Shown: one piece after another, positions 52,409 to 60,917 of the stretch
Numbering within the stretch: position 1 is the first letter of the stretch
Layout: every line of letters begins with the position of its first letter
Assembly (NCBI GenBank): GCA_964609625.1
Contig: CAZSRS010000015.1
Span: 1-64,000 of the forward strand
Direction of reading: 5' to 3'
DNA length: 64,000 bases
From: G963674665 sp964609625
Lineage (GTDB): Bacteria; Desulfobacterota; Desulfovibrionia; Desulfovibrionales; Desulfovibrionaceae
Made by a program: the position numbers and the translations under genes
Notes under the pieces: model-generated
The model's input: only the letters and a program-made list of their open reading frames with translations
Databases searched by the model: none
What the model was told of the DNA's origin: nothing

Positions 52409-53176
52409 ATGAACTCGTACCGCTTGCTCGTTCCGCTGTTGGTGCTCTGCTGCATTGTGCGGGTCGTCCCGTGCGTTGCGGTTGAGGATGGCCTAGCCGT
52501 GCGGGTGGGGCTGCTGCACGGGCAGGCCTGGCAATTGCCCGAGAACGAGAAGGGCGAGAGCGTCCCATTGCTCGAGGGGCAGGATCTGTTGGCGCCGTTT
52601 CTGGTGCGGGTGGAGCAGGGCGCCCGGCTGGAACTGCTGCTGCCCGGCGGCGGCGCCCTCCGCTTGGCCGGCCCGGCCATGTGCGGCGTGGAGCGCGCCT
52701 GGGTGGAACAGGGAAAGCGACATCTTGCCGTGAAACTCAGCCACGGCGACACCTGGCTGTCCCTGGGCGCCCCCGGCGCTCCAGGCGAGGAACTGAGGAT
52801 CACCCTGCCCACCGCGGGTCTGGAGAGCGCAGGGGGGCAGAGCCGGATCCAGCTCGGCACGGACCGCCGCGCTTTTGTCGAGGTCTTCAGCGGTGTCTTG
52901 CGTCTACGCGAGGGGCAGAGCGAAAAAAACTCTCCGCAGAGGAACGACGAGGCCAGGCTGGAGCAGTTGCTCATGGGCAAGCCGCAGGCAGTGGATGCGG
53001 GCGCCCCCGCTCCCCTGTCACGCCGCGGAGTGCGGGAGATCACGGCCGGACAGTATGCGCGCATCGGCCTTGAGGGCCGCATCAACGCCGAGGACGACCT
53101 GGACGACGACATGCGCGGGGACGACCCCTGGGTGCAGTGGAACCTGCACCGGGACAAAGAACAGAAGCTGAATTGA
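52409..53176 (+). CDS. FecR-domain periplasmic protein
   Basis: A 255-residue secreted protein with a signal peptide (about 1-24) and a FecR-like beta-rich domain (about 30-170: VRVGLLHGQAW, LLEGQDLL, ARLELLLPGGGALRLAG). Free FecR domains bind or scaffold surface structures and are common in Gram-negatives. The C-terminus is acidic. It is the last gene of the envelope run, starting one base after its neighbour. The endonuclease IV gene follows after 10 nt. Confidence 0.8.
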   Translation: MNSYRLLVPLLVLCCIVRVVPCVAVEDGLAVRVGLLHGQAWQLPENEKGESVPLLEGQDLLAPFLVRVEQGARLELLLPGGGALRLAGPAMCGVERAWVEQGKRHLAVKLSHGDTWLSLGAPGAPGEELRITLPTAGLESAGGQSRIQLGTDRRAFVEVFSGVLRLREGQSEKNSPQRNDEARLEQLLMGKPQAVDAGAPAPLSRRGVREITAGQYARIGLEGRINAEDDLDDDMRGDDPWVQWNLHRDKEQKLN

Positions 53177-53186
53177 TCCATTGCCC

Positions 53187-54086
53187 ATGACAGCCAGCTT
53201 TCCCCGCTTTCTGGGCGCCCATGTCTCGGCCGCCGGTGGCGCGCACCGTGCCGTACAGCGCATCCAGGAACTTGGGGGCACGGCCATGCAGTTGTTCACA
53301 CGCAACCAGCGGCAGTGGAAACGCCCCCGACTTGATGAAGCGACCGTTGCCGCCTTCCGGCGCGCCCGTAGCGAGTGGGGCGCGTACCCCATCGCTTCCC
53401 ACGACTCCTACCTCACCAACCTGGCCGCGCCCCCAGGGGAGTTGCGCGAGAGATCCATCCAGGCCTTTGCCGACGAACTCGCCCAGTGCCAAGCCCTGGG
53501 CATCCCCTATCTGGTCACCCACCCCAGCGCGCACACGGGGCAGGGCATGGAGCAGGGCATCATTGCCTATGCCACGGCCCTGGATCAGGCTCTTGAGTTG
53601 GTCCCAGGCGAGGGAGTCACCGTGCTGCTGGAAAACACCGCGGGCCAGGGCACCAGCCTTGGGGCGCGCTTCGAGGAACTGGGCGCGATCATCGCCGCCT
53701 CCCGCCACCCGGAGCGCCTCGGGGGCTGCCTGGACACCTGCCACGCCTTTGCCGCGGGCTACGACCTGCGCGACGAGGCGGGTTATGAAGCCACCCTGGC
53801 CGCCCTGGACAGGGGCGTGGGCCTCGGTCGACTCGGCTTCATCCACCTCAACGACTCCAAACACGGGCTCGGCGAGCGCAAGGACCGCCACGAACACATC
53901 GGCCAGGGCCAGCTGGGGGTGGACGCCTTCCGCCGCATCTTGCGCGACCCGCGTCTCGGAGCCATCCCCATGGTCATCGAGACACCCAAGGACAAGGACG
54001 GTGAATTCGACCGCATGAACCTGCGGCTGCTGCGCACGCTGGCCAAGGCAGGGGAGCGGGGAGTGTGTGCAATAGACCCCAGTTGA
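53187..54086 (+). CDS. nfo: Endonuclease IV (Nfo), AP endonuclease
   Basis: A 299-residue zinc-dependent AP endonuclease that cuts 5' of abasic sites in base-excision repair. The start (LGAHVSAAGGAHRAV), VTHPSAHTG, LLENTAGQG, DTCHAFAAGYD, HLNDSK and DRHEHIGQG motifs include the metal ligands. It is chosen to start at the ATG, since the slightly longer frame begins only with TTG. The gene may share transcription with the envelope genes upstream. Confidence 0.96.
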   Translation: MTASFPRFLGAHVSAAGGAHRAVQRIQELGGTAMQLFTRNQRQWKRPRLDEATVAAFRRARSEWGAYPIASHDSYLTNLAAPPGELRERSIQAFADELAQCQALGIPYLVTHPSAHTGQGMEQGIIAYATALDQALELVPGEGVTVLLENTAGQGTSLGARFEELGAIIAASRHPERLGGCLDTCHAFAAGYDLRDEAGYEATLAALDRGVGLGRLGFIHLNDSKHGLGERKDRHEHIGQGQLGVDAFRRILRDPRLGAIPMVIETPKDKDGEFDRMNLRLLRTLAKAGERGVCAIDPS

Positions 54087-54316
54087 AGAGCGTACTGTTC
54101 TTGAAGGTATGCCTGCTTACCCAGGCGCCTTGATCCAGGAGGGGTGATCAACATCCTTACAGCATATACACCGAGTGCGTTCAGAAACTAAACAGATTTT
54201 GCGGTGAGAGGAGGGGCAGTTGTTCATGCGCTGGGAGGGTATCTTGTTGTCATGCTTCACGAAACCATGGCTTGCCAAAAATCCTACCGATATGGCATGA
54301 AACGTGTAGGACGAAT

Positions 54317-54333
54317 TAGACCATTTAAGTCTA
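54317..54333. promoter_or_regulatory. Inverted repeat before the metal-binding protein gene
   Basis: TAGAC-N7-GTCTA is a perfect 5-bp palindrome about 20 nt upstream of the ATG; a -10-like TACAAT begins inside its right arm. A metal-responsive or envelope-stress regulator binding here would fit the gene's nature, but no regulator is adjacent. The rest of 54087-54353 shows no gene. Confidence 0.35.
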
Positions 54334-54353
54334 CAATACACGGGAGAACACAC

Positions 54354-54863
54354 ATGAAAAACACCGGCATTCTTGTTTTGGCTCTGTTGTTGAGCATGGC
54401 GCTGTGCGCGCCTGCTTTTTCCGCCACGAAGCACGACCAGCACGAAACACCCGGGGCACAGCCTGCCGAAGCGGTCCAGGGTGGAGAAGGCGACACCGCC
54501 TCGCCAGAAGCCGAGGCTGCGGAGAAGGCCGCCAACCAGGAGAAGTTCCTTGCGGAAACCGCAGAACTGCGCAGGGAAGTGGTCCTGGACGAGACCGAGT
54601 TGCAGGCCGTGCTTTCGGGACAGAACCCTGACCCGGCTTCAGCGCGGGCCCTGCGCGCGAAGATTTATGACAACCAGCAGAAGATTCAGGAAATCGCCAA
54701 GAAGTACAACGTGGAGACCGGCGGTTGCCCCATGATGCAAGGCAAGGGCATGGGTATGGGTATGATGCAGATGAAGGGCAAGTGCATGATGCGGATGCAC
54801 GGAAAAAAGGACGGCCAGGGCGCGGATGGCGATGCTCATGCCGGCCACGGTTCGGACGGGTAG
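54354..54863 (+). CDS. Periplasmic Met/His-rich metal-binding protein
   Basis: A 169-residue protein with a signal peptide (about 1-23), a charged helical middle region (about 60-120) similar to ZraP/CpxP-type periplasmic proteins, and a striking C-terminus rich in Met and His, with two Cys (GGCPMM, GKCMMRMHGKK, ending HAGHGSDG). Such tails bind copper or silver and similar ions. An ATG behind GGGAGAACACAC supports the start. It is alone, between nfo and a terminator. The role is probably metal tolerance. Confidence 0.78.
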   Translation: MKNTGILVLALLLSMALCAPAFSATKHDQHETPGAQPAEAVQGGEGDTASPEAEAAEKAANQEKFLAETAELRREVVLDETELQAVLSGQNPDPASARALRAKIYDNQQKIQEIAKKYNVETGGCPMMQGKGMGMGMMQMKGKCMMRMHGKKDGQGADGDAHAGHGSDG

Positions 54864-54889
54864 AGCTTGCTTCGGCTTTGTTGAAAAAG

Positions 54890-54933
54890 GCGCGAGAGGG
54901 AAAACCCTTTGAAAAAGGTTTTTCCTCTCGCGC
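54890..54933. terminator. Strong bidirectional terminator
   Basis: GCGCGAGAGGGAAAACC at 54890-54906 pairs with GGTTTTTCCTCTCGCGC at 54917-54933, with one G-T wobble in 17 bp and a 10-nt loop. On the minus strand the hairpin is followed by a run of Ts. It separates the convergent metal-binding and lipoprotein genes. Confidence 0.75.
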
Positions 54934-55011
54934 TTCCCTTCATAAATTTGTTGAATCCACTCGGAAAGGTGTCCTCCTCCCGAGCAGATCTTTTGCGAAA
55001 AACGCTCCCCG

Positions 55012-55497
55012 CTATTCGGGTTCGTTGAGGTAGGCGCGGGTCACTTCCGGGGCGATTCCGGGGTAGGAGTTGTATCCCACCAACCGCCACCGGTAGATTA
55101 CGCCCGGTGTCAGGCCGCAGTGGCGGAAGATGAACCTGCGCCCCTCGCGGCGAAAGTTGGCGCCTGGGGCGGTTTCATCCACCGTGGATTGGACGCGGGT
55201 CTCGGCGTGGAACGGGCAGGTAGGGCAGGAGGCGCCTTCTCCGGTCTCGGCGAGTTCCAGCACCATTCTGTCCAGGTTGCCGTGGGCGCCACCCAGTCGA
55301 CCGCGCACCGTGAGGCAGCCGTCCTGCAATTCGCCCGTGGCGTCCCGGATGGAAAAACGCTCGCCTTCGGCCTTGGGTTCGGGCCATTGTTTGCGGCCGC
55401 AGCCCAGGCCCGCAGTGCAGAACAGCGCGAGCACTAGGAGCAGTAACAGCGGTCGGGAAAGATGCTTCACAAATCCGGATCGATACGTGGACGGCAT
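55012..55497 (-). CDS. Lipoprotein of unknown function
   Basis: A 161-residue lipoprotein with a long hydrophobic signal ending in the lipobox GLGC (Cys near 33). The mature part contains a short CPTC pair and a fibronectin type III-like stretch (FRHCGLTPGVIYRWRLVGYNSYPG). It starts 4 nt after the mutS stop, so it is co-transcribed with mutS. No function is evident. Confidence 0.72.
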   Translation of the reverse strand: MPSTYRSGFVKHLSRPLLLLLVLALFCTAGLGCGRKQWPEPKAEGERFSIRDATGELQDGCLTVRGRLGGAHGNLDRMVLELAETGEGASCPTCPFHAETRVQSTVDETAPGANFRREGRRFIFRHCGLTPGVIYRWRLVGYNSYPGIAPEVTRAYLNEPE

Positions 55498-55501
55498 GGC
55501 C

Positions 55502-58198
55502 TCACCCCCAATTCCCTTTCCATTGGTGCAACAGGTTCAATGCCTCGAGTGGTGTCAATCGCTCTATATCCAGCTGGTGCAAGGCGTCAAGGAGGGGGTG
55601 CGCGAGTTCCTCGGCATCCACCTCTTGGGCATCGGGCGGAGGGCCAGTGATCGTGGGCAGGCCTGGGAGTAGATTCTGCATACTGACCACCCGGTGCACG
55701 CGCTCGTTGGCGTCGCGGGCCTTTTGTTCCAGTTCCTGCAGCAGGTCGCGGGCGCGCTGCACCACATTGCGGGGCACTCCCGCCAACTTGGCCACCTCGA
55801 TGCCGTAGCTGCGGTCGGCCGGGCCGGGTACCAGCTTGCGCAGAAAGACGATATCGCCCCCCCATTCCTTGACCGCGATATTCAGGTTGCAGACACCCTC
55901 GATGCGTCCTTCAAGAGAGGTGAGTTCGTGGTAATGGGTGGCGAAGAGGGTGCGCACGCCGCCGCTGCGCCCGGCAAGGTCCTCCACAACGGCCCAGGCC
56001 AGGGCCAGGCCATCGAAGGTGCTGGTGCCACGACCGATTTCGTCAAGAATCACCAGACTGCGTTTGGTGGCCTGGCGCAGGATGCGTGCGGTTTCGGTCA
56101 TTTCCACCATGAAGGTGCTCTGCCCTTGTGCCAGATTGTCCGATGCGCCCACGCGGGAGAAGACACGGTCCACCAAGCCGATGCGGGCGGACTTGGCCGG
56201 CACGAAGGAACCGACCTGGGCCAGGATGCAGATCAGCGCTGTCTGGCGCAGTACTGTGGACTTGCCGGCCATGTTCGGCCCGGTGATCAGCAGCAACCGC
56301 CTGTGCTCGTCCAGACGCAGGTCGTTGGGCACGAAGTCCGCCGCGCCCTGCACGGCTTCCACCACGGGATGGCGGCCGGCAGTGATTTCCAGGGATCGCT
56401 CGGCATCGAGGATGGGGCGGGTCCAGTCGTTGCGGCGGGCCGCCTCGGCCAGGGCCTGCCAGTAGTCCAGCGCGGCCAGAAACTGGGCCATGAACAGGAA
56501 CCTGGGTCTGGCCTTGGCCACCTCGTCGCGCAGCTCCTGGAACATGGCGTACTCCAGGTTCTTGCGCTGCTCCACCGCGCTGATGATTTTCTCCTCCAGC
56601 TCCTTGAGCTGGGGGGTGGTGAAGCGTTCGCAATTGGCCAGGGTCTGGCGGCGGGTGAAATGATAGGGGACCTTGTCGGCCTGGGATGACGGCAACTCCA
56701 GGTAATAGCCGAACACTTTATTGAAGCCCAACTTCAACTTTGCCAGGCCGGAGGATTCCTGCTCCCTGGCCAGCATGTCCTGGAGCAGGGATTCGCCGTC
56801 CTCGGCCAGCAGGATCAGTTCGTCCAGCTCCGGGGAATATCCTCGGCGGAAGAGCCCGCCCTCGGTGACCAAGTGCGGCGGGGAGTCGGCCAGGGCGTTT
56901 GTCAGCAGCCGGCGGTAGTCGGTCAGGTCGTCCCACTCCTGGAGCATGCTGCGCAGTAATTCGGGTTGCGCTTCAGGTTGTGGTTCCTGCTGGGTGTCGG
57001 GGAGGGGCGTGGCGTCGGCTGTTTCGGGAGTATCTGGCTCCAGCATGGTGCGCAGCATGGGCAGGGCGCCCAGGCTTTCGCGCAGGGAAACGAAGTCCTT
57101 GGGCGTGGCACGACCGAGAAAGATACGAGTGGAGAGGCGCTCCAGGTCGTAGACGCCCTTGAGCTGTTCACGCAGGCCGGCGCGTAGTTGGGTACGCCGG
57201 AAGAAGTGTTCCACCACGTCCAGGGTCTTTTCGATGGGGGCGCGTTCCCGCCAGGGTTGACGGAGGCGTTCTTGCAGCAAACGCCCCCCCATGGGGGTGA
57301 GGGTGTGGTCCAGGACGTTCCAAAGGGTGCCCCGGCCGGACTTGCCGTCGAGGCGGCGGAATAGCTCGAGGTTGCGCTCCGTGACGTCGTCGATGAGCAG
57401 ATGTTTGCCCAAGAGCAGGGGCTTGAACTGCCCGAGGTGTGCGAGATCATGCTTCTGGGTCTGCATCAGATAGGAGACGATGGCGCCGCAGGCCTGCACC
57501 AGTTCGCGCTTGTCGTGTAGGTCAAGGACGTGGAGATCGCTCACGCCCTGTGCGTCGAGCAGCCGCTTGGCCGCGCCGGTGTAGTCGAAGTACGCGCGCG
57601 TGGGCAGGCGGTTGATGAAGCCGCGCCGGTGTTCACCATCCTTGGGCGCCGCCTGCTCCTCGGGCAGGAGTAGTTCGCGGGCCGCGATTTTTTCCGCCCA
57701 CTGCCAGAGTTCCGCCTCCTTCTTGCCATGCAGGCCCGTCCACTGCCCGGTGGAGAAGTCCACCCAGGCCAAGCCTCCGGCGGCGTTGGTTCTGCTCCAG
57801 AAGATGGCGGCAAGGAAGTTGTTGGTCTTGGCCGTGAGATTGGCATCCTCGAGCACGGTGCCGGGGGTCAGGACCCTGGTCACGGCGCGTTTGACCAGCC
57901 CCTTGGCCAACTTGGGATCCTCGATCTGGTCGCAGATGGCGATCTTGTACCCCTTTTCCAGGAGTTGACCGAGGTAGGCTTCCACTGCGTGATGCGGCAC
58001 CCCGCACATGGGTACTCTGGCCTCAGCCTTGGGATTGCGGCTGGTAAGGGCGATCTGCAGTTCCCTTGCCGTTGTCTCGGCGTCTTCGAAGAACAGCTCG
58101 TAGAAGTCCCCCATGCGGAAAAAGAGCAGGGCATCGGGGTACTCCGCCTTGATGCTCATGTACTGCTCGAACATTGGGGTGAGTTTTTGTTCGGCCAT
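55502..58198 (-). CDS. mutS: MutS, DNA mismatch recognition ATPase
   Basis: An 898-residue mismatch-repair protein. The Phe-x-Glu mismatch-binding motif (FFRMGDFYELF) is at about 25-35. The connector, core lever and clamp domains follow. The C-terminal ATPase has the Walker A motif (TGPNMAGKST) near 640, the DEIGRGTSTFDG segment and the AT-HYHEL signature. A short, Pro/Gln/Glu-rich insert (around 390-412) is unusual. It is transcribed 80 nt behind lapB and followed by a lipoprotein gene. Family call is certain. Confidence 0.98.
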   Translation of the reverse strand: MAEQKLTPMFEQYMSIKAEYPDALLFFRMGDFYELFFEDAETTARELQIALTSRNPKAEARVPMCGVPHHAVEAYLGQLLEKGYKIAICDQIEDPKLAKGLVKRAVTRVLTPGTVLEDANLTAKTNNFLAAIFWSRTNAAGGLAWVDFSTGQWTGLHGKKEAELWQWAEKIAARELLLPEEQAAPKDGEHRRGFINRLPTRAYFDYTGAAKRLLDAQGVSDLHVLDLHDKRELVQACGAIVSYLMQTQKHDLAHLGQFKPLLLGKHLLIDDVTERNLELFRRLDGKSGRGTLWNVLDHTLTPMGGRLLQERLRQPWRERAPIEKTLDVVEHFFRRTQLRAGLREQLKGVYDLERLSTRIFLGRATPKDFVSLRESLGALPMLRTMLEPDTPETADATPLPDTQQEPQPEAQPELLRSMLQEWDDLTDYRRLLTNALADSPPHLVTEGGLFRRGYSPELDELILLAEDGESLLQDMLAREQESSGLAKLKLGFNKVFGYYLELPSSQADKVPYHFTRRQTLANCERFTTPQLKELEEKIISAVEQRKNLEYAMFQELRDEVAKARPRFLFMAQFLAALDYWQALAEAARRNDWTRPILDAERSLEITAGRHPVVEAVQGAADFVPNDLRLDEHRRLLLITGPNMAGKSTVLRQTALICILAQVGSFVPAKSARIGLVDRVFSRVGASDNLAQGQSTFMVEMTETARILRQATKRSLVILDEIGRGTSTFDGLALAWAVVEDLAGRSGGVRTLFATHYHELTSLEGRIEGVCNLNIAVKEWGGDIVFLRKLVPGPADRSYGIEVAKLAGVPRNVVQRARDLLQELEQKARDANERVHRVVSMQNLLPGLPTITGPPPDAQEVDAEELAHPLLDALHQLDIERLTPLEALNLLHQWKGNWG

Positions 58199-58278
58199 TG
58201 CCAGTCAGGGCTGAGAGTTCAAGGAAATATCACGGACAGGAGCGTCGGCGTCGAAAAACAGTAAAGCATTACATGAGG

Positions 58279-59436
58279 CTAATTGTGCAGGGCAATGCGA
58301 AAGCCGATGGAATACCAACTCTGGCAACGTGGGCAGACGAAAAAGACCTGCTCCCGCTTGAGTCCGCAACGGCGGCAGACAAAACGTTCAAGCTGGCGGG
58401 CCTGGGCAATGAAAAACTTGATCTGACTCTCGAAGACCGGGGTCAACTCCTGCTGATGCAGGCCCAGGGCTAGAAGTTCCAGTCGTGCGGGCCAGAAGTC
58501 CTCGGAGATCAGCAAGGTCTTCTCGATCCAATTGCCCGCCTTTTCCACATCACCGCAGGCCAATAGCATCAGGGCGCCGTAATAACTGAGCAGCAGTTCC
58601 GGGACTCCCTGATCGAGCAAGGGGAGCAGGACATGGCAAAGGGGTAGAACTTGTGGCGGCTGCGACATGGATGCGTCGTAGGGCATGATTTGTGCCGGGG
58701 TGTCAGGCAGCTTCATGGCCCTGGAGAGCAGCCCCTCGAGGAGCACGAAGCGCATCTCGGTGGGTACGGCCTGGAAGGCATGTTGGAAAAGTCCCGCGGC
58801 CTTTTTGGGGGCGTCGGCCTCCACCGCGCGCATGATCTGCTCCAGCCAGGCTTCGACGCAGCCGGGGTTGCTCTTGAGCGCCTTGCCCAGCCACTTTTTA
58901 CCGGCCTGTTCTTCACCTTTGGCAAAATGCTTCTGCGCCAGGCGGACCATGTAATGGGCCTGCGCTATGGGGTTGCGCAGCTGGCCATAATACCTGGCGG
59001 CTCGCTCGAAATCATTGCTTTCAGCTGTGAGTCTGGCCATTTCGCGGAGAATGGCCTCGTCTTCTCCCACCAGGGCGGCTGCCTCTTCAAAAGAGTGCAG
59101 GGCGCGATCCACCAACCCCCCGCGTTTGTAGTCCCGCCCCAGTTCGAACAATGCCCTGGCCTTGAACCGTCTGTTCAGGCCCGGTCGCAGGATGAGACTG
59201 GTGCGAATCTGCACTGCCCGTTCTATCTCGCCTTGGGCGCGGTAGAGATTGCCCAGGGCGAGATAGATTTCCACCAGGTCGGGGTTGTTCTTGACCAGTT
59301 GGCTGAGTTCATTGATGGCAGCCAAGGTGTCCTGGGAGGCCGGGAGATGTCCGGAGTGTTCATCGGACCAGGCCGCGTCGATCCGATCCCGCTCTTTTCG
59401 GCCCCTGCCGCGGACAATGGACTTGAAGATGGACAC
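58279..59436 (-). CDS. lapB: LapB (YciM)-type TPR protein with C-terminal rubredoxin-like zinc site
   Basis: A 385-residue protein with eight or so TPR helices (about 35-325) and a C-terminal metal site of two CxxC pairs (CRRC and CPRC), the LapB architecture. LapB works with FtsH and PbgA/YejM to keep LpxC, the committed step of lipid A synthesis, in check. E. coli LapB has an N-terminal membrane anchor; here the N-terminus is charged and lacks an obvious span, so attachment may be through LapA. It follows lapA by 11 nt and precedes mutS. Confidence 0.85.
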   Translation of the reverse strand: MSIFKSIVRGRGRKERDRIDAAWSDEHSGHLPASQDTLAAINELSQLVKNNPDLVEIYLALGNLYRAQGEIERAVQIRTSLILRPGLNRRFKARALFELGRDYKRGGLVDRALHSFEEAAALVGEDEAILREMARLTAESNDFERAARYYGQLRNPIAQAHYMVRLAQKHFAKGEEQAGKKWLGKALKSNPGCVEAWLEQIMRAVEADAPKKAAGLFQHAFQAVPTEMRFVLLEGLLSRAMKLPDTPAQIMPYDASMSQPPQVLPLCHVLLPLLDQGVPELLLSYYGALMLLACGDVEKAGNWIEKTLLISEDFWPARLELLALGLHQQELTPVFESQIKFFIAQARQLERFVCRRCGLKREQVFFVCPRCQSWYSIGFRIALHN

Positions 59437-59447
59437 GGAGGTACCTG

Positions 59448-59831
59448 TCAGCTGTAGGAAGATTCAGGCTTGTCTTCCTTCTCGGGCGATGCTTCTCCGT
59501 GGCCGGCGTGCATGGAGTTGTCCAGAGGAAGGTTCCGCAGGGAATTGACCTCCTGCTCCAGCTTGGCGATGCGGCTTCTGTTGTGCTTGATCTCCTTGGT
59601 CAGGCGGATCTTGTCCAAAATGAAGTAGAAAAGCACCAGCGCGCCACCCAAAATGAACCCGATGAGCAGCAGGAAGTAGAAGGGCAGGGGCACCGACTTG
59701 AGCGTCAGGGATTCGGTGAAAAAGGACAGCTTCAAGGACATGGATTGCGACAACACATCGGTATTTTGGATGAAGAACATCATGGAGATGAAGAAGAGCA
59801 GGATCAGAAAAATCACCTTGACGAAGCGCAT
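59448..59831 (-). CDS. lapA: LapA-type membrane protein
   Basis: A 127-residue protein with two transmembrane segments (about 4-22 and 51-72) and a cytoplasmic coiled coil (about 75-100), as in LapA (DUF1049). It is found with LapB and takes part in LPS assembly. The C-terminal 25 residues are acidic and disordered. It follows the HIT-protein gene by 13 nt and precedes lapB by 11 nt. Confidence 0.88.
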   Translation of the reverse strand: MRFVKVIFLILLFFISMMFFIQNTDVLSQSMSLKLSFFTESLTLKSVPLPFYFLLLIGFILGGALVLFYFILDKIRLTKEIKHNRSRIAKLEQEVNSLRNLPLDNSMHAGHGEASPEKEDKPESSYS

Positions 59832-59844
59832 GGACTTCCTCCTT

Positions 59845-60339
59845 TTATCCGTTGCTTGAAATATCCACGAACATGGGTTTGAGCTTGTCGTAGGAGGCCA
59901 GAAGATGTTCAGGGATGACTCTGGTCTCGGAAAATACGGCCATGAAGGACGAGTCGCCGTTCCAGCGTGGCACCACGTGGAAGTGCAGATGCTCCCGGAT
60001 ACCCGCGCCCGCGGCCTCGCCGATGTTCAGACCGAGATTGACGCCCGCGGGGTTGAACAACTGCTGCACGATGCGCACGCACTGTTGCATGAGTTCCATC
60101 ATTTCCTGCATTTCCTGTGGGGAGCAGTCCACGATGTTCATGATATGCCGGTAGGGTGTGACCATCAAGTGTCCGTTGTTGTAGGGAAACTTGTTCATGA
60201 TCACGAAACAGTGCTGGCCGCGGTGCAGCACCAGCCGTTTCCGATCCTCCTGTGTGTGCCGCGGCAGGCAGAAGACGCAGGTGTCGGGTTTCGGACCAAG
60301 AATGTAGTCGATGCGCCAGGGCGCCCATAGGTTTTGCAT
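59845..60339 (-). CDS. HIT-family nucleotide hydrolase
   Basis: A 164-residue HIT-domain protein with the catalytic histidine triad HLHFHVVP and a metal-binding CxxC pair near the N-terminus (CVFC). Relatives hydrolyse AMP-linked molecules or split diadenosine polyphosphates (Ap4A phosphorylase-like). It lies in the large minus-strand operon between the LOG-like gene and lapA. The substrate is not defined. Confidence 0.92.
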   Translation of the reverse strand: MQNLWAPWRIDYILGPKPDTCVFCLPRHTQEDRKRLVLHRGQHCFVIMNKFPYNNGHLMVTPYRHIMNIVDCSPQEMQEMMELMQQCVRIVQQLFNPAGVNLGLNIGEAAGAGIREHLHFHVVPRWNGDSSFMAVFSETRVIPEHLLASYDKLKPMFVDISSNG

Positions 60340-60344
60340 CTAGG

Positions 60345-60836
60345 TCAGGTTCCTTGTCGAGAGTCCAGTGCCTGGCAGGCCAGTTCCACGGCGTGCGCGG
60401 CGTTTCTGGCCGGCAGAACTCCGGGTAGGTCGCCCCATTTACCAAGCGCGATAACGGTCTTACCCGTTTTTTGCGCTAAAGCCAATTCTGAAAGCGTGCC
60501 AGTGCCTCCTTCGACGGCGATGACCACATCGCCGTTGAGAATCACCAGATAGTTGCGCATATGGGAGAGGCTGGTGGCCAGGGGTACGTGCACGAAGGGG
60601 TTGGCCCGGGTATAGTCGTCTCCCGGCAGGATGCCGATGGTCAGGCCGCCGGCCTTGTTCGCGCCTTCGCATACCGCCTGCATCACGCCCCCTAGTCCAC
60701 CGCAGACGATGCCGAATCCCTTCCGCGCCAGCAGCGTGCCCAGTTCCGTGGCCATGGCGGCAACGGTTGCGTCACAGGCGCCGGCGCCGATGACCGCGGC
60801 GCGTTTGTCCGGGATGGTCTCGAATCTGCGGCTCAT
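60345..60836 (-). CDS. Rossmann-fold nucleotide-binding protein (TIGR00725/LOG-like)
   Basis: A 163-residue protein with VIGAGACD near the N-terminus, GGLGGVMQAVCEGA and EGGTGTLSELALA, the pattern of a family related to LOG and DprA. It may bind a nucleotide or molybdopterin-like ligand; enzymatic activity is not known. It starts behind CAGGAG and precedes the HIT gene by 5 nt. It is the second protein of this superfamily in the window. Confidence 0.85.
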   Translation of the reverse strand: MSRRFETIPDKRAAVIGAGACDATVAAMATELGTLLARKGFGIVCGGLGGVMQAVCEGANKAGGLTIGILPGDDYTRANPFVHVPLATSLSHMRNYLVILNGDVVIAVEGGTGTLSELALAQKTGKTVIALGKWGDLPGVLPARNAAHAVELACQALDSRQGT

Positions 60837-60917
60837 GCTTTTCTCCTGCTTGTGGAAAGCGCAGCATGCGGCAAAGTACACCCGCCAGCCACCAAGGGCA
60901 AGACCGCGGGAGCGTGA

